64,000 bases of DNA, taken from NCBI GenBank assembly GCA_035048815.1, contig JAUCBN010000034.1, positions 7,294,737 through 7,358,736 of the forward strand. The letters are read 5' to 3'. Below, piece by piece: positions 23,131-35,110 of the stretch. A program made the position numbers and the translations under genes. The stretch is from Abelmoschus esculentus (lineage: Eukaryota > Streptophyta > Magnoliopsida > Malvales > Malvaceae). The notes below the pieces were generated by a model. The model was not told the origin of the DNA. It saw only the letters and a program-made list of their open reading frames with translations, and did not search any database. The number at the start of each line of letters is the position of its first letter. Within the stretch, counting starts at the first letter, position 1.

Positions 23131-26100
23131 TGTAACCCGCACGACTCGGTCTAGACACCACCCGACTCGAACGAGTTATAAGGGGAATACCGAGGCTAAT
23201 CTAAAGACTCGCCCCGATAAACAACCCTAAAAACTAAACGACTATTTTTTTCTTTTATCTTATCTAGATGCTTTATTTTGATCATACATGTCCATTCATA
23301 GATTATATTCAATTGTAGTAGAAAGAAATAAAGAACGAGTCCTAAAACGTACAGACATGTTTTAGGGACCAAAATGTAAATTTCCAAAAAAACTAAAGGA
23401 CTAATTATGAAATTAGTGTTACCAATCTTTAATTAGGTTCATTACATGCTTGCATATCAAATTCCATTCCTAAATACACGTTATCCACATATCATATACA
23501 ACTTACTAGATACATTGCAACATAGTTAGCAACAATTGATTTAATTCATAAATAGTCATGCTTCAATATCAATAACACTCAAATTCACACATATGGATAA
23601 TAAGAATCAAACTTCAATGTAACTTTATTATAACTAAAAGTATACCAATAAGCAATTCAATTCCATGTCACAAGGCTAACTTTATCTTGACTAATCAAAA
23701 CATATCATCCTGGCTAAAGGCATCATAACCTAATTTCAACATAAGGTTCATAAATTTCAAAACATTCCCACATTAAGCTTTTATTCAAGAAACATCAACA
23801 TTTAATATCATCAATATGTATAGGCATACAACTATTTCAAGTCTCAGTAGCATAGACAATATTCACTATATGATAAACTCATCCCCATTGCCCTCTCACT
23901 ACTACTAATGTTATAAAGACTTACTTGAGCTTTCACTTGACGGTTACATGGATCCTTGCTTTTTTCCTCAACATTATTTACTCTATATTGCATGGTAAAA
24001 GAGAGGGTAAACATAAGCTTAGTGAGTGAATAAAAACAAGTACAAAAACACCTTGCAATGCAGCCCATATTAAACCAATTTAAAAACATGTCATGCTCTT
24101 TATAAAACAAAACAAACATGGCTAATAACGCCATTTTTAAAACCTAGTAAGTGTCATCAAAACATGGCTAGCAATGCCATCATTAAAATTTAGTAAAAAA
24201 CTTTTTGAAATTCCATGCTTTATAGCTAAAACACAAGTATTACATGCTACTCACATAGCAATGCTTACACATGCATCTCAATGCACAAAGCTCAAGTCTT
24301 ACATGCTAGCAACATAGCAATGCTCAAATCACGTGCATGTCAATGCATAAAACCTCAAATGCATAATACCATATGCAATCAAGTAAAAACCATGACACTT
24401 ACCTTTGAAAAACATACACACATATTAGTTCTAGTGATCCGATTTGTACTACCCAAATCGTTAGGATAGACAGGCAACCGCATGATAGTACTACTTCCAG
24501 AACATGCGTATGTTGGTACTACCCCCAACATAATAAGTCTTACCTTGGTTTCCGGTAACAGAACTACAAATATCAGCCCATATGTGACAGTACTACCCCA
24601 TCACACAACATTAGGCTAAAAGCTAAAATGCAACACACAAGGAATTTACACACATACGAGTTTTGGATATTTATAGTGCACTCTAGACCTATTGATCGAT
24701 CAACTTATCCCAATAGATAAATCACTTAACTATCCAATATATTATCAAAAACCAATGCTCAAGTTTCAAGTTAAAAACGGTATATTAACCACATGTATCC
24801 CACTATCTCATGCATCAAATGCATAAACCAGTAAAAACAATTTTTCTCGTGTTTTCAAAGCAAAACCATGGGAGCATCATATGCATATTAAAACCTTTGT
24901 AAAAACATTCTCATTAGCATTAAAATACATGCATAAACAAGTATGCAAAACATCATACGAGCATGAAAATTAACATAGTAAAAATAAGGCATAATATGAG
25001 AACCTTTAAGAAAGCAAAATGTTTAAACATATTTCCGAGTATAGGGAGTTTTTTCGAACCTTCCCTACACCCTCAAACCTTTTAAAACATATTTAAAACC
25101 CTGCCGAAATTGGAAGCCCTCATAATCCACTCACTGATTTACCGAAACTTTCTCGACAAGTCACCCGAAAACGTCATTCGGCTTTCCAATCTCCTTCAAA
25201 ATTATTCCTCTAACTTTTGACCTTATTCAAGAATCAAAACCATATATTTTAGTGCATTAAAATTCACCCAAATATCCCTCAAGTCAGACCAATACATGAA
25301 AGACCCTAAAAACACTATAAAACCTAATTGAGACCCATTGAAAACCTCTCCAAACACAACCTAAACCTTATGTAGGGGATTAGATACTTGAAATCCATCT
25401 TAATTACATGTAAAATATTCAATATTAATGTATTTAGGCATCAAAAATAGCCATGTAAAACCCTTAAACGAAATTCAAGAAAATAATAGAATTTTTATCA
25501 AGAAAACCGATTTATTTGATTCAAGATTTTAAAGATTGTTGCAATCAACCAATAACTTAGTAATTTCATTAAATAAATTTAGGTTTTAGAGTTTTGAATG
25601 ATTCTCACCTCCAAAATTGATCCAACCTCCTTCTAAGGTTTAAAAACAAGTAAAATCGAAGAAAAATAAAGAGATTTTGAAGAAAAAATATAAAGAATTA
25701 ACCAAACAAATTTTTATTTAAAATATTGGTGTTTACCTTTGAAAATATGATGGAGTGACTGCCTAAAAGAGGAGAAGTCGAAATTCTAAAAAATAGGTTT
25801 ATGTTTTGATGAAAAATAGGTTTTTAGGATTAATATTAAGTTATTTGGGTTATTAATTAAAGTTATGAGTCCTGAGTTATTTAAATAGGCATTTGAAAGG
25901 CTTAGATCAACTAAAATTATAATTGGATCAAATCCCCTTAAAGATTTAAAGTTTTAGCTTACTTCTATAAAATTGTCCTCAAGTTTTCAATTTTTTATGA
26001 AATAGTCACTAATTTAAAAATCTCAAGGATTTAGGCGTCAATTTTCGAAATTAGTTTGACCTAAGTCAAATAACAATTTTAGAATATTTTTTCATATTTT

Positions 26101-26220
26101 AATTTCACCAAATACTGATTTTTAAGAATTTAATCTCGTACTAGGCTTAACCGACGAAATCGGTTCACTAGACCTCTAAATCGACCTATGAACTTCTAGG
26201 AACATTTTTGGGGTGTTACA
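23131..26220 (+). mobile_element. 3.1-kb solo LTR nested in X LTR A
   Basis: It starts TGTAACCCGC and ends GGGGTGTTACA and is similar to 17601-20876 along most of its length, including the CTAGACACC / GAACGAGTTA start and the mid-LTR TACTACCC-type array (about 24440-24605). The flanks are AGAAT and AACAT: either a decayed target duplication or one with mutations. No coding capacity. The insertion point is confirmed because LTR B of X continues across it without interruption near 29235. Confidence 0.87.
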
Positions 26221-26436
26221 AACATAGTGGTGCCAAAACACTTATTAGGTGTATCGAAATGCTTGGGTTAAAAACACTTCTTTGATTTCTTTAAATCATT
26301 TAAAACACCTTCAAAGTTTCTCAAAAACCTCTTAAATATAATTTCAAGTTGTTTGGACATAAGAATCATTTTTGAAATCTTTTCAAATTAGTATAAAAAT
26401 ATTTTTCAATTATTATATCAATATATTAGTTCTACA
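26221..26436 (-). repeat. X LTR A, third fragment
   Basis: The last part of LTR A, aligning almost base for base with 29262-29469 (blocks ACTTCTTTGATTTCTTTAAA and CTCTTAAATATAATTTCAAG), ending ATTAGTTCTACA. It retains one GTATCGAAAT motif. Confidence 0.88.
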
Positions 26437-26740
26437 ATATTCCCTTTTTGATATAATAAAACCAACTTGAAAAATTATTTTTTGAGATTGCTCCCCCTTT
26501 GTGAAATAAAATTTGAATAAGAGAATTAGGGATTCAGAAACATTAAAGTTCCCCTTACTCAATAAACCAATTGAAAAATCAATTTTCACAACATTTTCCC
26601 CTTTTTTGTTATATCAAAAATGGTTCAAAACAAAGTTTGAAAATCTTTAAAGCTCATAACATAGGAGAGTTTTAAAAATGTCAATTGTTTAAAAATTGAA
26701 ATCAAAAGTTAGTTTTTGAAACAAAAGGACCCCCTTACTT
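26437..26740 (-). promoter_or_regulatory. Multiple polypurine tracts of X
   Basis: On the minus strand five purine tracts lie within 300 bp of the 3' LTR, seen on the plus strand as TCCCTTTTTG (26441-26450), CTCCCCCTTT (26491-26500), TTCCCCTT (26549-26556), TTCCCCTTTTTT (26597-26608, approximate) and ACCCCCTTAC (26729-26738). In copia elements the tract next to the LTR primes plus-strand DNA synthesis; duplicated tracts are described for Sireviruses. Confidence 0.55.
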
Positions 26741-26999
26741 AAGGAATCAAACAAGGGCTAGTTCAACAATTAAGATAATCTACTTTAAACAAAAGATAAA
26801 CAAATTAAAAACTAACTAGATTTTTACCAAACTTAAACTCAAGGGAGGATATGAAGTCTTCCTTCTTCAAGTGTCATTATTGTGTGTATGGAGATCTCCC
26901 TTAATGTTTCACTTTGTTTCTCATACATCAATCATACCTAAAATAAGAAAATCAAGTAATTTTTGGTATCCAAATTGCTTTGGATCTTTTAACATTAGT

Positions 27000-28430
27000 A
27001 GCACAAATTCTTGACCCTTTAGGGATCCATTTTTTAATTTCATCCTTTTTAGTTAAAGTGATTAGTTCTTTTGGGACGCAAACACTCTAAAATATTTTTC
27101 GTTCACAAATCTAGGGATACTAGATTGTCTCAAATAAATGTTTGATTTTCCCAAATTAATTTTTTTAAGTTCTTTGGAAATCAAATATTTTCCCTTCTTA
27201 AGATAATCTAAAACAATTTGATGATCTTTTTCCATCTTTTGAAGCAAATTTTTTAAATCAAAAACTTTAAGCTCAAAATCTTTTAATTTTACTTCAAATT
27301 CAAAATTGGTTTTTGAAAGCAAATCATTTTCTAATTTAAGCTTTGAAATCATCTATTTGTTATTAGAAAATAAAGGCTTGAACTTAAAAGCCAATTTGTC
27401 ATAGGCTTCTTGAAACTCATCAAAAGTATATTAATTTGAAATAGATGAGTTAGAAACTACCTCCCCCTCATTGAGGGCCATCGAGCATAGGTTGGCTTCC
27501 TCATTTTCAGTGGAGTCCCCATCACTCCAAGTAGCCACATATGCTTGCTTCTTTGAAGATGATCTCTTTTTGATAGACTTATGGGAATCCTTCATCTTCT
27601 TCTTTGATTCGTTCTTTAAAGATTTTTTTCATTTTTTTCATCCCGAATCGATCGAAGTCTATGAAGAGTTGGGCAAGCTCTTCATCTTCTTTTTTATCCT
27701 CCTCACTTGAATCTTCAAAGTGGATGCACTTAGAGGACTTGAGAGAAATGGTATTGACATTTACACCAAGTTCTTGAATCTTCTTTTTTCCCCATCGATC
27801 TAATATATTCCTTCTTCTCCTCCTCTTCTCTTACTTTCATCATATTTGATGTGTGAGGAGCGACCCCATGAGTTCATCAAGCTTTAGAATCTTTAGATTC
27901 TTGGCTTTTATGATGAAGATCCTTTTTGAGTCTCATGACTCGAGAAGGGAGTAGATAAGCTTTCGAACAAGCTTCTCCTCTAGAATGATTTATCCATATC
28001 CTCTAAGTCCATTGGTGATGGTGGAGAAGCGATCAAACATCTTTACAATGTCTTCTTCCGGATTCATCTTGAAGTTCTCATACTCTTGGTTGAGGAGTCC
28101 AATCTTGGTCTCCTTTACTTCATTTGTACCATCGTATGAGACTTCTAGCTTGTCCCAAACTTCCTTGGCATCTTCACAAGAGGACATCTTCTCATAGATG
28201 TCGGGATGGAATGCATAAAATAAGATATGCAATATTTTGCAATTGAGCATCATCTTCTTACGATCTTCTACGTTCTAATCCGCCTTTACTCCATGTGACA
28301 CGAACGGTCCATCTTCAACTATATCCCATAACTTGTAGTCCTTCTCTTTGGATGAAATAAATCATCCTTTTTTCCATTGGGAGTAGTCATAACCGTCAAA
28401 GAAAGGTGGTTTGTAAATTGAGAGCGCCAT
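27000..28430 (-). pseudogene. X gag relic with coiled-coil segment
   Basis: It starts at an ATG (28430-28428) giving M-A-L-S-I-Y-K-P-P-F-F-D-G, the usual opening of copia gag of the SIRE/UBN2 type. The conserved KEVWDKLEVSYDGTNEVKETK block lies in the intact stretch 27990-28253. Stops and frameshifts follow from 27990 down to about 27360. A second open stretch (27062-27352) encodes a Lys/Glu/Leu-rich coiled coil (KLKLENDLLSKTNFEFEVKLKD). Pol is absent. gag normally packages element RNA; this copy cannot make a full protein. Confidence 0.78.
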
Positions 28431-28510
28431 AAATTGTTGGTTGATCGGTAATTGGTCGAGCTCACCGGATCGCCTCAATAGGATGTTATTCCTTCTCGAT
28501 TGAGCCTCAC

Positions 28511-28520
28511 TCTGATACCA
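28511..28520 (-). other. Primer binding site of X
   Basis: Plus-strand TCTGATACCA is the complement of TGGTATCAGA, matching the 3' end of plant initiator tRNA-Met. It lies two bases inside the 5' LTR boundary at 28523, fixing the orientation of X as minus. Confidence 0.8.
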
Positions 28521-28522
28521 AT

Positions 28523-29469
28523 TTTTAGGCTTTATGTACTCTATGGAAAATCGATTAAATTAGCCAAGTGATGGAGAAATTCTAATTTAGGTGATTTTTG
28601 GTGGAAGCAAAATGATAAGAAATTAACACAAGGATTTAGAGTGGTACGAACTTCTAAACCAAGTCCTACATCTAGTAATTTAGCTTCCCACTAAGGATTT
28701 ACACAATCCACTAAGAATTCAACCTTTTAAGGAACAAAGGGATAACCTTAGAACCTTAATTCACAACTCGAATCAAGCATCCAAAGTTCACAAGTGTTGA
28801 GCATATTGATGCTTGAGACTTCCTTTTATCATCCCAAATAAGCTTTTAGTCGTTGGTGACTGTCGGGATTGATTTGGAGCCGTTTGGAGCTTATTTTAAG
28901 GCTTATTTCTGCTTTTGGTGCATGTGGTATCGAAACACGTGGAAGTCATTTCGATACTGCTACTTTGGGAAATAGCCATTGAACCTGCATTTAAGAACCA
29001 ATATCAAAACTCCTACAAGGCGTATCGAAACCTTTAGCTCATGGTATCGACTACTCCTAGCTGTTGGGGGGTTTGTAAAGTCGTTGGGAGTTTTATAAAA
29101 CTGTTGGAGGTGTACCGAAACACCTAAAATAGGTTTCGATACTAATGTATCAAAACAGGTGCTTGTTGTACCGAAACCAAAAATCATAGTGGCAAATGGT
29201 ATCGAAAAGGTCTCAAACCATATCAAAATGACTGTGTAGTTTTGCCATTAAAAAGCTTAACGGTATCGAAACACTTATCAAGTGTATCGAAATATCTAAG
29301 TAAAAAATACTTCTTTGATTTCTTTAAATCATTTAAAACACCTTCAAAGTTTCTCAAATACCTCTTAAATATAATTTCAAGTTGTTTGGACATAAGAACC
29401 ATTTTTAAAATCTTTTCAAATTAGTCCAAAATTATTTTTCAATTATTATATCAAAATATTAGTTCTTCA
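28523..29469 (-). repeat. X LTR B with TATCGAAAC cluster
   Basis: Uninterrupted 947-bp LTR ending ATTAGTTCTTCA, followed by AATAA (29470-29474). Its outer TG (plus-strand left end) is mutated to TT. From 28926 to 29290 it carries the same GTATCGAAAC / TTTCGATAC half-palindromes as LTR A. Compared with LTR A it lacks about 200 bp after GTTCACAA. Confidence 0.88.
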
Positions 29470-29474
29470 AATAA

Positions 29475-29870
29475 CTATAAGGAGTTTCACATTCCATACT
29501 AGGCCTTACCATATATGAGGTCATATAGTCCATCGAGTTACTTAAGCTCACACAACTCACCGAGTTTATAAATATTGTACACTGATCATACAACTCTAGA
29601 GTATAAAAGTTATCATCTAACATCAACACAACATACATAATAAATGTACAATATCCATACCTATTGAAAAACGAAGATCTACTTTACCTATGATCACACA
29701 ATCGTTGGGTTAACCTTGATCACTTCAACATCAATTTTATTTTATCTTTAATCTTTCTACATTCAAATTACATTATTATAGAGGTCAAGGCATCATGGAA
29801 TCATTTTCTTACTATAATCACAATCATACAACAACATATATGACTGAGGTCATATAAACAAAATCATATT
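29475..29870 (+). mobile_element. Right part of LTR of element Y
   Basis: AT-rich LTR-like segment between the X insertion and the primer site. Its last about 130 bp (ATTATAGAGGTCAAGGCATCA...ACAACATATATGA) recur at about 33490-33560, so at least one more copy of this LTR end is nearby. No coding content. Confidence 0.5.
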
Positions 29871-29872
29871 AT

Positions 29873-29884
29873 TGGTATCAGAGC
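29873..29884 (+). other. Primer binding site of element Y
   Basis: TGGTATCAGAGC, an exact 12-base match to the standard plant retrotransposon primer site complementary to initiator tRNA-Met. It shows that 29885 onward is internal sequence of a plus-oriented LTR element. Confidence 0.8.
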
Positions 29885-31250
29885 ATAGTCGATTCATTAA
29901 GAAGGTCGCTTTCTCTCTCTCGGGTTAGTAAAAAAATTTAAAAAAAAATCAAAGAGGGAGGAAAAAACTTCTATTAAACTTCTTTGATCTTTAAAAAATA
30001 TTTTAAATTTCTAATATTGATCTCTTGCATTTCTTACAATTTTTTTTTCTCTTAGCCTTTCTCAAATTCATTTTCTATCTAACAATTTGATTTTATTTTC
30101 TCTTAGACTTTATTAATTTTACACTCTACCTAACCAAGTTGTTTCAGTCAATTTTTACAAGACACTTGCAAGCCTTGAGTGAATTTGTAAAAGATTTTAA
30201 CGAGAGCAAGAGTGAAAAAATGCATGAGAGTACATAAAAGGATAAAAGTCATATCTCGAGTGAAACACGAGTGGTGTGATATTTTTTAGAGGGAATTATG
30301 AGGTTTTAATTTATGAGGGTTTTTTTACTAATATTTGTTTCATTATGTCTTAAAAATACACAAGACCTAATATTTATATAAAAAATAAAGTATCAGACTT
30401 TTCATCAGATTCTCAATTTCAAGATTTTATTCGTAAGATAAAGAGATTATTCCAAAATCATCTTGACCCAATCACAAAAATATTAGATTGAATAATTGAA
30501 AGACTTTTTTGTCAAAAACTGTCTTTAATGAAGGTTAAAATGCAAGAGAAGTGAAGAGACAAAGTCAACCATTTTTTAAATCTACACTCAATTAGAGGGG
30601 TACATCTTACAAAAAGGATTCCAATTTTTGAACAATAAGCAATGTCAAAAGTTTAACACGAAGTGAGCTTAGTATTTATGATATTTCAATCGAGAAAGTC
30701 TACCTTGTCTTTAAGTGTGTTTTGATAATTTTATCAAAGAAACACGATTGCAAGAACAACTAAAAAAATATTGGCAAAAAAGAGAAAGAAATGAGAATTG
30801 AAAAAGACATTGAGAGCAAAGAAAAAAAGTGAAAATGAAAAAGTTAATATATGAGAGAAACAGATTGTAGTTACTGAAAATAAGAGCATTAAAAAAATTG
30901 AGATTAAAAATAATGACATTGAAAAACAATAGTGTAAGATTAAAGAAAGATTTCAAAATAAGCATGAAGGTGAGAAGAAAAAATGTGAAGAGTTGAAAAT
31001 TTTGTTTTCTACTAACCAATTGTTTCTTCCTACTTTTTATTTTGACTTACAGGTTACTCTAAGAGATACACCTTTACAAGATGATACAATAAATATCTCT
31101 TTTGATATTTCTAAAGGTATGTCACTTGAAATTCCAAGGGATGTGTTCATTCCAAGTATACTTCATCCATTTCATAAACCATATGAAAGGAAAATTTTAA
31201 CAAATCTAATTCTTGAGAATATTAAGGGGAAAATTGGTTTATAAAGTTAC
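29885..31250 (+). pseudogene. Possible internal (gag-like) relic of Y
   Basis: The sequence following the primer site has no long ORF, but the plus strand from about 30160 reads in pieces as Lys/Glu-rich, coiled-coil-like protein (for example about 30740-31010). A final open stretch at 30993-31244 encodes 83 residues of no recognised family. Position and composition suggest a decayed gag. Minus-strand ORFs rich in Phe and Leu here are mirror images of the A-rich strand and are not genes. Confidence 0.35.
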
Positions 31251-31271
31251 ACAACTTAAATAGGTCCTAGA

Positions 31272-33276
31272 ATACATAGCTCATCTATCTAAGTAGTGTA
31301 CTCCTCCACAAGATCAATGTCGAAACTTACTGAAGATAATGCTCCACGAACTGATCTCCACCCAATATCTTGCGCACGAAAAACAAAGAATTATGAATGC
31401 TAAGCAATTGAAAGCTCAGTGGGTATACCTCTACTCAACCATGATTTGTGCAATTCATAATTAAATGCATACAATAAAATATGATGAAAGAGAATGATTG
31501 GCGCTACAATGATCTTCTAAACACATGGTATTATACATGGAAATAACATAGCAAGTTTTCATTTCATTCTTAAAGATCAATTTACACATATACCATGGAT
31601 GAGTGTGTCCGGAGTTACTAAGCCTCATACCTCATACTCTTTCATACCTTAGGTGTGTTAGGATTCACCGAGAATCGAACCTCACACCCTCACATACCTT
31701 AAGTGTGTTCGGAGTTACTAAGCATTGGACCTCACACTCTCACATACAAACAGTCCGGAGTCACATAGCCTCGAAAGCCACTCTTAGGTATCCGGATCCC
31801 GTTACAACATTCTTATGATCATCAAACATTTACACAATTATCCCATACAAGTTCACATATCCAAATCAAGACATATCAAGGCATTATATTCATATTTCTC
31901 TTCCTAAGTCATATGCATGGTCAAAATTCTTATTTCTCGGTTTTAATATTCATTTTAGGCCTAAAAGGACCCACCAAGGCTATTATTAATACAATTTATT
32001 GACCCTCTGAACTCAAATACTAAAACTTGGACAATTAGTTTACGCGTACCGGTACACCTACATGGGGTATCGATACTTTTCTAACCGGTATCGATACTCC
32101 TCCATCAATTACCGATACCCAAAAACTATTTGAACAAATTAATTATTTTTTCTTCACACCCGTATCAATACACCTATTTTGCGTACTGAAACCCAATACC
32201 GTTATGAGGGTCACCCGTACCGATACTCGACATTAATAGAACAGTGGTACCAATAACTGTCTACGTACTGGTACCCAAAAACGATTATGGAATTGTTCAA
32301 AATATAGGGGTACCGATACACGAAGATTTGTATCGGTACACCCTCTCTGAGACCCTCATTTTCCCCATCACGGGTACTGATATAGGTACTTTCCGTCCTA
32401 TAATTGAACCCAAATTTTCAGGTTTGGAGCTCGAAAACACTTCTTCCTCTACCTAAAAGTCATCCTAAGCCTCCCAAAATTCACCCCAAGATATCTAAGG
32501 CTCAACCAACATAGTACAATCAATTTCAACAAACCATAAGTTGAAATTCGAATTTCAAAATTAAAGCATTTAAGCTATACCAAACTCAAGCTCAATCATG
32601 CATAATTCAAGATACAATATTATCATCATGAATTTCATAACCCATAGGAGTTAGAAGTATAAACCTTAGTTTAGAGCAACAATACCAACCCTTAAACTTC
32701 ACTCAAACCTTCTTCTTGCCTTGCTCTTTGGAGGGCTCTCCCACTTCTTTCACTACAAGGAAGATAGTAAAATATGTTACATGATTGCTGAGGATACAAG
32801 GGATTATCAACACTATTTTTTTAACCAAAAACTAGCCCTCAAACTTCAATCACGAACTCAACCCCAAAACCTACCATAAACCTCTTTATTCTCTCACCTT
32901 GATGATTTTTACCTCCCTAGATAAATCCTTTGATGCTGGTAAAATAACTCTTGACTAGCAAAACGTGATACTCATAGCTTAACCTCCAAAATCAAAGCTT
33001 TTATGGTGGCTTTTTGAGAGAAAAATGGCTAGAATGAAGAGGAGAAAGACATGGCAAGAATGACCTCATTTTCTCCCTCAAACCAGACAAATAACTTCTC
33101 CTTTTCTCTCTTTTCCCCATTTAGACTTTTACCTAATTATCCTCACACCACCATCCAAGCCCAAACCTAAACCATAACAGCCTAACAAGACTCCTAAGGC
33201 CCAAAAGAACCAAATACGAGCCTCGAGCCTCGATTTAAACCTGATCCTTAGATTCGGTAGAATCTTGGTCGTTACA
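31272..33276 (+). mobile_element. Palindrome-rich LTR remnant ending GTCGTTACA
   Basis: The right end GGTCGTTACA (33276) matches the CA ends of the TGTAAC...GTTACA LTR class. It is followed by ATACA, and ATACA also occurs at 31272-31276, which would place the left end at 31277 with TG mutated to TA; this is uncertain. Inside are a short-word array (GTGTCCGGAGTTACTAAGC-type, about 31607-31790) and a palindrome cluster (32040-32400). No coding capacity. Confidence 0.5.
32040..32400. repeat. GTATCGATAC-type palindrome cluster
   Basis: About twelve variants of RTAYCGRTAY (GTACCGGTAC, GTATCGATAC, GTACCGATAC, GTACTGGTAC) in about 360 bp, many followed by CC or preceded by GG so that the full unit looks like GGGTAYCGATACNCC. 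Same motif class as at 2101-3026. Confidence 0.85.
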
Positions 33277-33657
33277 ATACATCCTTTCTTATTCCAGTAG
33301 AACAATCAATGATATGGACCTTTGGTTTGAGGAAAAATCGCTTTAAAGAGGAAAAGGATGATGTGATACTTTACTACCATATTCATACATCATTCATCAT
33401 ATATCTACATCTCTTAAACTATCTTTATTACTTCCTCGTCCTTTCATCATCACTTTTATTTTATTTTTAATTCTGACATATCTAGTTACATCATTATAGA
33501 GGTCAAGGCATCACAGAATCACTTTCTTACTAGAATTATAATCATGCAACAACATATATGATTCGAATCACTCAACCGAGATCATATCACTTAATTTTCA
33601 AATTGACCAAGATTTTGTTTACATTTCTTGTTTGTTCCTATAAATTTCTAAAAATTT
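33277..33657. other. Spacer with partial Y-type LTR end
   Basis: Holds the second copy of the about 130-bp Y LTR end (about 33455-33585, ATTATAGAGGTCAAGGCATCA). No gene is visible. Homology to the Y LTR does not extend further left, so this is a fragment. Confidence 0.45.
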
Positions 33658-34140
33658 GTTAGAACACAAATATTCTAAAATATATATTTAATATTTTGGC
33701 AAAATTTGTAGAATAATCTAGCCAAATATTTTAATTTGATATATAGGGATCCCTAAGTGATATTTAATGATCTAGGCCATTTTCAATAGTACCACACAAA
33801 AAACGCCACCTACACATGATTTTTTTCATCCAACTCCACCTGCACATGGCGCTTTTTGTGTGTTTAATGTTTCTGGCCATTCAAGTTGCACAAGGAACAC
33901 TATGTGCAGGTGGTGTTGAAGAGAAAAAAAACATGCGCAGGTGGTATTTTTTGTGTAGTAATATAGAAAATGGCCTAGATCCTTAAATATCACTTGAGGA
34001 TTTCTATATAACAAATTAAAATATTTAGTTGGATTATTCTAAAAATTCGGCCTAATATTTTATTATGAATTCATAATAATAAAATATTAAACACACATAA
34101 TAAATATTTCTACTAATAATAAATATTAGTTGTGTTTACC
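33658..34140. mobile_element. About 480-bp fold-back MITE
   Basis: A long imperfect inverted repeat centred near 33885. Matching blocks include AGAATAATCTAGCC with GGTTGGATTATTCT-type sequence, TCTAGGCCATTTTC (33770) with GAAAATGGCCTAGA (33965), and CCACCTGCACATG with TGTGCAGGTGG near the centre. The outer ends pair as GTTAGAACACAA / TTGTGTTTACC. Ends are approximate and no clear target duplication was found. No protein. Confidence 0.7.
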
Positions 34141-34483
34141 GGAATCTAGCTCGTTAAATTTTTTTAACGCCACATGTATAGGCACCAAAAGTCGTTGTTA
34201 AGTTGCAATACACTCCAACTTTTCCTTCACTGTAGGTTATAATAAATGTTTTCCTTCGTGCTTATTATACCCACAATTTTATCTGCAACTGAAAATTCCG
34301 AAGAATTGGAATTTATAGAAGAAAAATTATGGGATCGATTCTTATGTTGGATATCGAAGACGTATGTAAAGTATATATCCGGCACGCAATAATACAAGAA
34401 CCACCACAAAACACATCTTGTAATTCCTTTTGATCACGGTAAATTATTCGTTTTAGATTAAAACGTTTAATTTATCTTAAGAT

Positions 34484-35110
34484 TGTTAGAAACAAGACAT
34501 TAATAATTCAAGAATAATAATCAAACAATGCAAATAAATAATAATAATAATAATAATAATAGATCAAACAAAATAAAATTAATTGCAAATAAATCTGAAA
34601 TTAAAAGATAGAAAATTAAATAAATAAACCATAATTCAATTGGGTAGAAACAAGTTAAAACATGTACGAACATATTCTTAAGATAAATTTTCAGTCATTC
34701 ATATGGTGTTGAGATACGTTGGTTGCTTGTCTCCTAGCATACAACAACAACATGATCAATTGTAGTAGCACATTTACATAGATAGTGAATTGTAATCTTG
34801 TCTTTCTCTATCACTGAAAAAACTTTAGAAAATCAAAGAGTAAAATAGTAAAAAATATTTGTGTTTTGCAGTTGTAAAACTTAATAGGCAAGCATGCTAT
34901 TTATAGTAGTAATAGTTTCATTGAAAATAAAACGTATGAATTATATGAATTTTATTTAAAATAAAATTTATTTATTAAATAACATTATCACAATAATATT
35001 TAAATTAAAAAATAATATTTAAATTTAAAGATTATTTTATCATTTATCCTTTTATTTGAGATATTATAAATATTACATTTAAAGAAAAAACATCGAATTA
35101 AAATATTCAT
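34484..35110 (-). mobile_element. Second copy of the 3032-type LTR (partial)
   Basis: It starts TGTTAGAAACAAG like the LTR at 3032 and shares the CTTAAGA...ATTTTC and TAGTAGCAC blocks. On the minus strand it has a TATA box (complement of GCTATTTATAG, about 34897-34907) at an equivalent position. It contains an (AAT)n microsatellite at about 34537-34561. The right end is not definable. Confidence 0.45.

Larger units (their letters stand above)
14906..29469 (-). mobile_element. Element X: Sirevirus-like copia, gag only, nested
   Basis: A minus-oriented LTR element flanked by AATAA at 14901-14905 and 29470-29474. The 3' LTR (minus sense) is 14906-15315 + 22632-23130 + 26221-26436, cut by two later insertions. 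The 5' LTR is 28523-29469. The internal region (26437-28522) holds gag and a coiled-coil coding remnant but no protease, integrase, RT or RNase H. The primer site, read on the minus strand as TGGTATCAGAG, lies at 28511-28520. Five polypurine tracts (minus strand) lie near the 3' LTR; repeated polypurine tracts are a reported hallmark of Sireviruses. Without its insertions X is about 4.15 kb, so it is an internally deleted, non-autonomous element. Confidence 0.85.

Noticed and set aside
18906..24469. Short ORFs at 18906-19088 and 24281-24469 with a shared MTLTFEKH sequence
   Set aside because: They lie at the same place in two copies of one LTR, so the similarity follows from DNA homology; reading frames differ around the shared part and no start or domain is kept.
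27471..28197. Plus-strand ORFs 27471-27710 and 27985-28197
   Set aside because: They overlap the minus-strand gag relic, which has the recognisable copia gag motifs.
30711..31019. Phe/Leu-rich minus-strand ORFs that look like membrane proteins
   Set aside because: They are the complement of an A-rich, Lys/Glu-coding plus strand; there is no promoter or family match.
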